DNA of 12,505 bases from positions 57,168 to 69,672 of the forward strand of contig MU646666.1 of assembly GCA_026770585.1 (NCBI GenBank), written 5' to 3'. Within the stretch, counting starts at the first letter, position 1; each line of letters opens with the position of its first letter. The DNA is from Baffinella frigidus. Taxonomy: Eukaryota > Cryptophyceae > Cryptomonadales > Baffinellaceae. The notes under the pieces were generated by a model. It was not told the origin of the DNA, did no database searches, and worked only from the letters and a program-made list of their open reading frames with translations. A program made the translations under genes and the position numbers. Shown piece by piece: positions 1 through 10,000 of this stretch.

Positions 1-95
<95 letters not shown>
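1..95. repeat. (TA)n microsatellite
   Basis: Uninterrupted TA dinucleotides from the window edge; the full length is not visible. Probably part of an upstream intron. Confidence 0.97.
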
Positions 96-98
<3 letters not shown>

Positions 99-381
99 GA
101 GGAGGACGAGGCCTCCATGCTCTCTCGCGCCCCTAGCGTCGCTGCGGGCGGGGCACGTGATTGCGCCAATGGCTCCAATTCCCGAACTTTGTCCGGAAGC
201 GGGGTGGGGGGAGGAGGACGGCCGACCAAGACCTCAGGTGTGACGGGCCTTGATGTTCTTGCATGGCCCGCCTGGGGACGGAGGGCCCCGTTTCGGTATA
301 GCAAAGCGTTTGTGCAGTAATTTCCGTTGGGCAGAAAAGGCAATAATTATCACATTATCTGAGATATTGTCCGGGAGGCAG
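96..381 (+). other. Non-repetitive segment, no exon assigned
   Basis: GC-rich, with an open frame from about 96 to 318 in one phase, but glycine/serine-rich and with no match to the N-terminal half of the first barrel that should precede exon 1. I see no convincing exon. The end (about 355-381, GAGATATTGTCCG) is related to 570-585, showing that the acceptor side of exon 1 copies was duplicated too. Confidence 0.5.
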
Positions 382-441
382 GGGGACGTGGTGACGACAT
401 TGCGGGCGGGCAACGTCTTCGATCCGCACAGCGCGGGCCGC
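382..441 (+). pseudogene. Partial copy A of exon 1
   Basis: Twenty codons after a [23 protein letters not shown], then it departs from exon 1 into an AFSGVGFMLY-stop tail shared with copy C. It lacks the 3' part and donor of exon 1. Confidence 0.85.
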
Positions 442-531
442 GCTTTCTCAGGGGTGGGCTTTATGCTGTACTAAATTTTTATGCTATACTAAATAACACA
501 AAACAATATTAAAATCGAGTCTTGTGGACAG

Positions 532-550
532 GGGGAAGTGCTGACGACGC
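532..550 (+). pseudogene. Fragment B of exon 1 with its acceptor
   Basis: A CAG followed by GGGGAAGTGCTGACGACG, matching only the first six codons of exon 1. Upstream it has an ATTAAAATCGAGTCTTG stretch like the one before the true exon. Confidence 0.8.
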
Positions 551-588
551 ATATTTTCCGTTATAAGCTGAGATATTTTCCGTTACAG

Positions 589-648
589 GGGGAAGCGCTG
601 ACAAAGCTGCGGGCGGGCGACGTTTTCGACCCGCACTCCGCGGGGCGC
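589..648 (+). pseudogene. Partial copy C of exon 1
   Basis: Acceptor TTACAG, then 20 codons of which 19 encode the same residue as exon 1 (only Val to Ala differs), although nine codons differ silently. It then runs into the same non-homologous tail and stop as copy A. Confidence 0.87.
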
Positions 649-712
649 GCTTTCTCGGGAGTGGATTTTATGCTGTACTAAATAAAACGAACAATATCGA
701 TATTGAAATTAA

Positions 713-744
713 ACTCAATTTTAATATCGATATTAAAATTGAGT
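713..744. repeat. Perfect 32-bp AT-rich palindrome
   Basis: Half-site ACTCAATTTTAATATC is followed directly by its reverse complement. It lies 11 nt before the exon 1 start, in the place of branch point and pyrimidine tract. A degenerate version without the left half lies at 507-525. Confidence 0.93.
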
Positions 745-755
745 CTCTTGAGCAG

Positions 756-857
756 GGGGAGGTGCTGACGAAGTTAAGGGCGGGCGACGTCTTCGACCCC
801 CACTCCGCCGGCCGTGCGCCAGAGGACGGCGCTCTCGTCGTCCTCGCGTCCGAAAAG
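756..857 (+). CDS. Exon 1: C-terminal half of first cNMP-binding-like barrel
   Basis: Acceptor CAG at 753-755, donor GTCTCT at 858, 34 codons, enters and leaves in phase 0. The sequence [13 protein letters not shown] fits the strand and turn before the phosphate-binding cassette (usual form L-x-x-G-D-x-F-G-E). After the F the family's GE-x-A-L and P-R-A-A are missing; instead there is [21 protein letters not shown]. Three partial upstream copies of the start of this exon support it as a real coding unit. The N-terminal half of this barrel must lie before the window, since nothing in 96-381 fits it. Confidence 0.75.
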
Positions 858-2270
858 GTCTCTCTATCTCTCTCTATCGGTGTGTCTCTCGCGCTCTCTC
901 GCTCTCTCGCTCTCTCTCGCTCTCTCTCTCGTCGGCCTTGCGCCTGAAAAGGTCCACCCCGCGTCCCTCGTATTCCGGGAGGTGGAATGCCTCGTCCCCC
1001 TTTGCGTCCAGCAGGTGTACCGACGCGTCCCTTGTCGTGTCCCCTATCTGTACTGACTTGTCCTGCATCGCGTCCAGGAGGTGTACTGACCGCGTGATGG
1101 GGCGTGTCCAGGTGGAGTGTCTCGTGATGGATCAGATGGTATACCGCGCGGCTGTCAAGCAGGACCTCACAGGTCTCGCTCTCTCTCGCTCGCTCGCTCT
1201 CTCTATCGCTCTCTCTCTCGCTCTCTCTCTCGCTCTCTCTCTCTCTCGCTCGCTCTCTAACTTTTTCTCTCCCGCGCTCTCTCTCTCGCTTTGTCAACCC
1301 CCCTCCCGTATCCTAGCTCTACCTGAGTTGTTTTCTGGATCGCCATAAAGGCTTTCTATTCGCCCTTTTGTACTGGCTTTTTGCTCTTAAATACTTTCAA
1401 GGACGAGCCAGCATAAAACTCGGGCAGAGCTAGGTATCCACCACTTAGCCCCCCCCCCCCCTGGCTCACCGGCGCCCCCCCCCCAAAAACGGGCTCTCGT
1501 CTCGGGGGCGTATGGGGGGCGCCCATTATTGTGGGCGCCCTTTTCGATTTAAAACATGCTTCAGACTGCCAGTTGGCCCTGGCACGACGTCTCGAGGTTA
1601 TCGGGGCTTTTGGAGACTAACGTGGGCGCGTGGTGCTGTGGAGTTGTACCGGTAAAACTCGGTAAAAACTATCTGATCGAGCAGACACTTGCAAGTGTCT
1701 GCTCGATCAGATAGTCACCATCCAGCCAGCTCCACACGTCATCCTGCGACTGGTCTGGACCCCTGCAGTGCTGTTTGGGAAACTGGCCCGGGCGAGTGAC
1801 GTTATCCTGTTTTGGAAAGTGATGTTGATGGGGTAATGGACTAAAAATGGGGTAGTTAGGCCTACGGGATTGCCTAGGACCTCCTACTGTAGGCCAACAT
1901 CCTAGGACTTTTTGGTCATAGGAGCCCTACGGCCTACGGTAGGCAATACCGTAGGGCTAACTACCCCATTTTTAGTCCGTTAGCCTATGAATGTGGGCGC
2001 GCGTGATGTCATTCTGTTTTGGAAACTGGTATGGGGATGAGTGGTGTTGTGCATTGCAGTTGACTTGACGAAAGTGACGGGGGGGCGTGGTGGTGTCCTA
2101 CGTGTTTACATGTGGCGACGAAGGCGCGAAAAAAATAAACACAATTAATTAAATAAGAATAAACACTTTTTTCTTCAGATGTGGCGACGGAGGCGCGCGC
2201 CGTGCTCTCGCGTACCCCCTTGCTGGTCTGTCTTCCCTCTCCTTCTCTTTTGTTCGGGTGTAGAATGTAG

Positions 2271-2307
<37 letters not shown>

Positions 2308-5052
2308 AGCGCGCGCGCTCTCGCTCGCTCGCTCTCGCTCTCTTGTGCTCTCACTCGTGCTCTCTCTCTCTCTCTCTCTCTCTTTTTCTCATGTTATCTC
2401 TATCTTGCAGGCGAAGCTACCCTTCTACGCGTTCGAGCACGTGGCGCGCCTCGCGCGCATCGTCAAGCACCAGTGCGGCGACAAGGTCTCAAAAGTTGAC
2501 CCGTTTGTACCGTGGACCCGGCTTGTCAACTTATGAATAGTCGGTCAAGGATCGTCAAGCACCAGTGCGGCGACAAGGTCTCCAAAGTTGACGCGTTTGT
2601 ACCGCGGACCCGGCTTGTCAACTTATGAATAGTCGGTCAAGGATAGTCAAGCACCAGTGCGGCGACAAGGTCTCCAAAGTTGACGCGTTTGTACCGTGGA
2701 CCCGGCTTGTCAACTTATGAATAGTCGCTCAAGGATCGTCAAGAACCAGTGCGGCGACAAGGCCTCAAAAGTTGACGCATTTGTACTGCGGACCCGGCGT
2801 GTCAACTTTAGAAAAGTCAGTCAAGCACCAGTGCGGCGACAAGGTACCACAAAGCGGACTTCGAAGGGATTTTGAATAACCCTTAAGCGACCCTACGGTA
2901 GGCAATCCGTAGGGGCATAGGAGGGTTCCTACGGATAAGCGGATCGTCAAGCACCAGTGCGGCGACAAGGTCTCGAAAGTTGACGCGTTTGTACCGTGGA
3001 CCCGGCTTGTCAACTTATGAATAGTCCGTCAAGCACCAGTGCGGCGACAGGGTGCCTGTCCCTACTCAGACACAGAAATTTCATCTCGAAAGATGGCTGA
3101 CTCAGTTCCCTAATTAGCGTTTTCATTTCATTAGGAGGCCTAATTAAGATCCTATGCCCTCACGAATTTCTCCTATTCAACCTCCTATTGAAAAGGAACT
3201 GATTCAGTAATCTTCCGAGATGAAATCATTGGGCGGTGAGATCTGTGAGCCCGGCCAGAGGGCAGACCAGCCTGCCAACACTGATTTTTCAAAAAGATTC
3301 CTGGCCTCGGGGCGAGGTTGACTTACGCGGGACTCGTCGTCAACTTACGACGTTGCTGGCGCGTTGACTTACGCGGGACTCGTCGTAAGTTGATGGCGCG
3401 TTCCACACGGGCAGGTGTACGAGAGCGAGACGGACTCGGGAACACACAAATCTTTCTAAGATGTTTACCACGAATCGTCCACTTTTGGGGAATGGTCAAG
3501 AAATCCTCCGCGGAATTGACTTTTGGCCAACACCGAATTCAGTGTTGGCCTTGGCTGGAACTGAGCCCAAGCATTTTGCCGCCCACGGAAACGGTCAAGC
3601 TCCAGCCTCGATTTGATCCTCCTCGGGGGGCAGGTGTACGAGAGCTCGTTACGCAAGCTTCCAGCCCTGGATAGCTTTTCTGGGCCCTGAAGCGGATCAA
3701 ATCCCCTTTCGGGGCCTGAAATTTTTCAAAGTCTGAAAAGGGGGTGAGCGTAGAGGGGATTTGATCCGCTTCAGGTCCCAAAAAAGCCCATCAGGGCTGG
3801 AAGCTTGCCAAACGAGAGCGAGACGGGACTCGGGCGATCCTGGCGCGTTCCTGGCGCTAGTCATCAGCCTGTCAACTTTGGGATGTTGACTTTGGATAAA
3901 AACTTCTCGCTAGCAGTGGACGCGCCTAGTACTAACTACATTCTTAGTTAGTCGCACCTCGTACTGACTGCATTGCTCGTGGGCAGGTGTGCGAGAGCGA
4001 CTCCTAAGTTGCTGGCGTGTTGACTTAAGTTGGACTCATCTCTAAGTTGCTGGCGCGTTGACTTAAGCGGGACGCATCTCTAAGTTGCTGGCGCGTTCCA
4101 CACGAGCAGGTTTACGAGAGCGAGACGGACTCGGGCGAGAAGGTCTTCTACCTCGAGAAAGGCGATTTCAAGGTCAAATCTCGGAATATACCAGAATGTG
4201 TCCTGATTTATGCTATTTTAAGCCTCGATTTTATGCGTAAAATAGCATGTACACCCGTATCTTCGGCGTTGGAAGCCATAAGAAGCGGGACATGTTATGT
4301 CGTGTTGTGAAATGAGAAGGTCCTCTACCTCGAGAAGGAGGACTTCAAGGTCAAGGGGTTATGGGGTTTTCTGGGGATACAGTCCCGTGTAGGATGACCG
4401 AATCCCCAGAGGCTTAGGTGGTGGGGGCCAGGGTTTCTGGACGGGCCCATCCAACCTGAGATTTCGCTCTGGGGATACAGTCCCGTGTAGGATGACTGGA
4501 CTGACTTTACCAGCGTCGCACCACGGTGGTCACCCCTCATCCTTCTGCCACACACCTTGACCTCGAACCCTGAACCCTGCACCCCTAACCTCCTGAACCC
4601 CTCCCGAACCCATCAACCTCGCACCCCCCTATCCCCGCACTCTAACCGCAAACAAAGCTCTCTAGATGAAAGGGTCTCTGTCAACGAAATTTACTACACA
4701 ATATGATCTTACTAGTAATAGTAAAGCATTTACTACACGGTTGTGTAGTAAATTTCGTTGGCAGTAAATTCTGTTGGAGATAACCCCTTTTTAGAAAGGC
4801 TTTTCTGAGATCAACCCCGGCGCAGGTGACGCGGCGGCACGCGCACCAGACCCAGCTCGCGATCCTCGCTACAGGTTGCGAGCCTCTTCTCTCCACTCGA
4901 AGCGAACCATGTTTCCTTTTTTATAAAACCTACAAGTGGCGGCGTAAAACCCCTTTTAGAGGATTTGTACGGAATTTGGTAGGGCGCTTGACCCAGCTCG
5001 CGATCCTCGCCACAGGTTGTGAGCCTCTCCTCTATCTCTCTTTCTTTCTTTC

Positions 5053-5097
<45 letters not shown>

Positions 5098-6966
5098 GTA
5101 TCTACGTATCTATGTATCTATGTAGCTATGTATCTATGTATCTATGTATCTGTGTATCTATGTATCTCTCTTTCTCTCTTTCTCTCTCTCTCTCTCCCTT
5201 TTCTCTCTCTCTCTCTCTCTCTCTCGCTCGCTCGCTCGCTCTCTCGCTCTCTCGCGCTCTCTCTGTCCCTCTCCCTCTCTCTATCTCCCCGCCTCTTGCC
5301 TAACAATCGCCAGTCCTGATGCTTACCCTACCCGGGTCACTTCCCTTCTCGGTACAACAGTTTCCCCCAACCCCTGCAAGGTTGACTTTAAGTGTCGTAC
5401 GCACGCCTTAAGTTGTGGGCCATCGGACGATCAAAAACCGTTACACAAACCGTTACGATGCAGGGGCGATGTTTGGAACCCTCGCCCTCGATGGCAAGAC
5501 TCCCAACCTACCCAGGTCTAACCCCTAAACCCTAAACCCTAAACACGAAACCCTAAACCTCAAACCCCTCCTCCCGAAACCCGAAACCCCAAACCCCAAA
5601 CCCCAAACCCTTCCTCCCTACACCCTAAGCCCCAAACCCCTCCTCCCTAAACCCGCAACCCCTCCTCCCTCCTCCCGAAACCCCAAACCCTGAATCCAAA
5701 TCCCTCCTCCCAAAACCCCAAACCCCAAACCCCAAACCCCTAAACCCTAAACCCTAAACCAGAAACCCGAAACACAGGGCGGGGGTGCAGGCAGCCGGGG
5801 GGTTCGGGTTTGGGGTATTCGAAATGGGGGCCAGCACTGTCAATTTTGTACCCGGATCCGAAATTCGGAACACCAAATAGGACGTGGAAAGGACGAGGAG
5901 TTGCGTCTCACCTGGGACTGCACACTCATTTAGTACCACGAAATGAAGCGTTGCGGTCTGAACATCCCACTTATGACCTGGCGTGGACCCGAAACCCGAA
6001 ACCCGAAATCCAGGTCGGGGGCGGCGGCAGCCGGGGGGGGGGTCGGGTTTGGGGTCTTCGCGATGGGGGCCAGCACTGTCATCCAAATCGCCGCAAAGGA
6101 GCTTGTGCAGGTCAGTCACTCCCACCACAAGCTCAAGCTCATCAAATCGAGGACAGAGCTTGGGCCGTTTCCTTGGAGGGGATGTTCGAATTCGAACCGC
6201 CCCTCGAAGGAAATGGCTCAAGCTCCAGCCTCGATTTGATCCAGCTCGAAGGCCGCACCAGGGGTTGCTGATTTATAGCTCCTCCTCACTCGGGTTGGCT
6301 CGCGGACTATTCGTAAGTTGGCATGCTGGGTTTCCGGTACAAAGTCGTCAACTTTGGAGCGGGGAAGAGCCGGGTCTCACCAAATTGGCCAGTAATTTGC
6401 CAGTCCAAATAGGGTGAGACAGAGCGATGGGGGCCAGCCGTGTCATCCAAATCGCCGCCAGGGAGCTTGTGCAGGTCTGCCAAACGTGCCCCTTCGACCA
6501 CAAGCTCATCAAACCGAGGCTGGAGCTTGAGCCATTTCCTACGAGGGTAGGTTCGGATTCAAATCTCCCCTCCAAGGAAATGGCTCAAGACGCTGACTTG
6601 AACCGTTGTTTTTTCCTGCTGACTTGAACCGTTGTCTTTTACCTTACGCTGACGTGAAAGGTTGTGTTTTCCGACCAGGTGCTGCCGGAGAGCGTGCTAC
6701 AGGGGCTGCAGGCAGCGATGCACAACCACGAAGAACACCCCTTCATCGACGCGACTGTATTTCCCGCACCCCACGACACACCCGCCCGCCAATATCTATA
6801 TATATATGTATTTATTTATTTATTTTATAGATATAGATATAGATATAGATATAGATATAGATATAGATATAGATATAGATATAGATATAGATATAGATAT
6901 AGATACATACACATATATACATATAGATAGATAGATATAGATAGATAGATACATACATACATAGAT

Positions 6967-7011
<45 letters not shown>

Positions 7012-10000
7012 TAGATAGATGGATAGATGGGTAGATAGATATTTGAAAATATTTCATCGGTTGTAGTTGTAGTGGGAAGGTTTTGCACGTCGGAGGGGGT
7101 CGTGCGGAGTTCCCCGCCACCTTACCAACTTACCGACTGGCGTCGCTGGAAGATAGCAACAATTAATTTGAATCAATTATGTTTGCCTCATGCCCGCCCT
7201 CGCAAAATCCTAAACCCTAGCTCCTCAACCCTAACCCCTAAACCCTAAACACTAAACCCTACACCCTAAAACCCAGACCATAAACCCTAAACCCTAAACC
7301 CCACACCCTAAACCCCAAACCCCAAACCCCAAACCCCAAACCCCAAACCCCAAACCCCAAACCCTAAACCCTAAAACAGGCGGCGGCATCCACCCCCGAC
7401 AAACTCAAAGAAATCCTCGGAAACCGCGACCCCGAGGGGCGGAGCGGTAAACTCCAACCTCGAAACCTGAAACCCGAAACCCGAGACCCGAAACCCGAAA
7501 CCCGAAACCCGATACCCTAAGCCTTAAACCCTGAGCTTTTAACCCGAACCCCGAAACCCGAACCCCTAAACCCTGAACCCCGAACCTCAAACCCTACACA
7601 CTGAACCCTACACCCTAAATCCCGCACCCTACACCCTGAACCCGACACACTGGGAGTAGGAGTGATCCCGCTGCCGACGGATGCGAAGGGGGCGTGGGTC
7701 AAGGAGACCCTACACCCTGAAACCTCAACCTTGCCCCCTGCCCCCTACACCCTGCACCCTGAAACCTTAACCCTGCACCCTGCACCCTACACCCTGTAAC
7801 CTTAACCCTGCACCCTGCACCCTGCACCCTACACCCTGAAGAGCGTCTCAACCCTAAACCCTGAAAAGCGTCTCGCGGGTGCAGGCGTGATCCCGAACGA
7901 CCTTTCAACCGTAAACCCTGAACCTTGAACCTACACTGGGAGCAGGAGTGATCCCGCTGCCGACGGATGCGAAGGGGGCGTGGGTCAAGGAGGGCGTCAA
8001 CTTCCCTTCGGGTTTCTGCTCGGGTGTGCACCCCCGCCTTCTGAGCCAGTTACTTTACAATTTCTGAAGCCCGTGTACGAGTTACTTTACAATGTTGGAA
8101 GCCTCAGGTCCTCTCGCGTTGCGGGTGTACACTCCCGCCGTATTGTGCTTTATCAGGCGAAGCCTAAAGTGTGTAATTTGCTATCGTAGCCTCGACATTG
8201 CTTTACCATGGAACAAAACCCACTCCTAAGATAGAAACAAAGTGTTTCAGGTAATTTAAATATTTTTGATGTGAGATTGCCGCGCGCATAAACCCTAAAC
8301 TGTAAACGCGACGGATGGAGGGGCAACTGGGTGCTTCCGCCGGTTCACGCCGGTTTCTTTTATCAGAACCTGGTTCAACCCGAGTTCTTCTATCCGAAAC
8401 CGGTCCACACCGGTACAAACACCACACCCGAAACCCAGACCCCGAAACCGCGCGCGGCGCAGGAGGGGCCTAACCCCGAAACCGCGCGTGACGTCCTATC
8501 CCCGAACCCTAACCCCGAAACCGCGCGAACCCTAACCCCCAAACCCCAACCACGAACCCTAACCCCGGAACCCTAACCCCGAAACCGCGTGCGGCGCAGG
8601 GGGGTTCACGCAGTTCCTCCAGAGTCTCGCGGAGGGGAAGTTGACGCCGATGGGCGAGCCGGACCTCGACAAAGCTTCGGGGCCACTTCCAGAACAGGTT
8701 AGAACCAGAGACCTGGAACCCGAAATAAACCCGAACCCTTTGAACTTAAACCTGCCCACGACTGGGGTTTTGGGTTTCGGTTCCAGGTTTTAGGGTGTGT
8801 GGTGCAGGTTTAGGGTTGACGCCGATGGGCGAACCTGACCTTGACAAGGCTTCGGGGCCACTTCCAGAACAGGTTTCGGTTTTCGGGTCTAGGGTTTTGG
8901 TTCTAAGGTTTAGGGTTTCTGTTCTAGGGTTTAGGGTTTCGGGTTTCGGTTCTAGGTTCTAGGGGTTTGGGTTTAGGTTTAGGGTTGACGCCGATGGGCG
9001 AGCCTGACCTCGACAAAGCTTCGGGGTCCTTGCCGGAACAGGTCTTGCTTGACCGATCCTCAACCCGAAACCCGAAACCAGAAACCAGAAACCAGAAACC
9101 CGAAACCAGAAACCCCAAACCAGAAACCAGATACCAGAAACCAGAAACCAGAAACCCGAAACCCGAAACCAGAAACCAGAAATCCGAAACCCCAAACCCC
9201 AAACCCTAAAACCCCAACCCGAAACCAGGACGTCTACACCCTCAATCACAAACCCTAAACCTCATCTCAGAAACGCCTTTCGTCAAAGGGTTCTTGCCAA
9301 AGAAATGTCCTACGCAAACGCTTGACTAGTACTAGTAAGATCAAATTGTGTAGTCAACATCGTTGACAAAACCCCTTGCTAGAAAGCTCTACTTGAGATT
9401 AAACCCGAAAGCTACACCCCAGGTGTCACTGCACCCGGCCTCGAACGAAATACCCTGAACCCTCCACAAACGAACGACCCTAAACCCGGAACCCGAAGCC
9501 CGAAACAGCCTAAACCCGGAGCCCCAAACCCGAAACAGCCTAAACTCGAACGCTACACCCCAGGTGCTGCCGTCACTGCGCCCCGCGTACATCAGAGCAC
9601 GCCTCGACGCTATCCAGAAGGTGTTCAGGGTTTAGGGTTTAGGATTGATGGTTGTTTTGTCGTTTGCCTTAGTCGGGTTGGCTCGCAGACTATTCTTATG
9701 TTGACGTCCTGGTTTCGTGGTACAAATTCGTCAACTTTGGCGCGGGGAAGAGGTGATGTCATCGCTACGCCCCGCGTACATCAGAACACGCCTCGACGCT
9801 ATCCAGAAGGTGCCTTACCGTTTCCCTCAGTCAATTTCCGTAGGAACCCCCCTTATCCCCCTACGGGTTTCCTACCGTAGGGTCGTAGGTCTTATCGCTT
9901 CATGATTATTCGAAATCACTTCGAAGTCCGCTGTGTGGTACGTCAAGGCACGCCTCGACGATATTCACAAGGTGTCTTGCCTCAGTCGGGTTGGCTCGTG

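Noticed and set aside
668-1297. 209-codon minus-strand frame rich in Arg, Glu and Ser
   Set aside because: It runs across two CT microsatellites and exons 1-2 of the plus-strand gene; its composition is translated repeat.
1517-1544. GC hairpin followed by TTTT, like a bacterial terminator
   Set aside because: The context is a eukaryotic intron; no bacterial gene ends here.
2411-2485. Dynein heavy chain AAA segment ([12 protein letters not shown] resembles the AAA4 entry helix)
   Set aside because: The following exons give no Walker motif; they continue as a cNMP-binding barrel instead.
2459-3052. CRISPR-like array (27-nt repeats at 92-bp spacing)
   Set aside because: The parts between the repeats are copies of each other, not unique spacers, and the repeat is the end of a coding exon.
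5019-5521. Ser/Leu-rich frames on the plus strand
   Set aside because: Translations of the CTAT and CT repeats; no start context and no non-repeat domain.
5516-5775. A true chromosome end
   Set aside because: Coding exons of one gene continue on both sides and the repeat is degenerate, so it is interstitial.
5754-6271. Overlapping frames of about 150 codons on both strands
   Set aside because: They cross telomere-like repeat, element Z and a palindrome; the only coding-like part is the exon 8 copy, in a short stretch.
6545-6565. TTCGGATTCAAATC as a tRNA T-arm
   Set aside because: No acceptor stem, D-arm or anticodon arm at the right spacing; it is the centre of a diverged palindrome.
6662-7120. 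Tyr/Ile/Asp repeat frames on both strands
   Set aside because: Translations of the ATAGAT microsatellite.
7405-9249. Minus-strand frames of Gly/Phe/Val/Ser repeats
   Set aside because: They are the 7-nt repeat read in a long open register, since 7-nt units give a 7-residue repeat that can lack stops.
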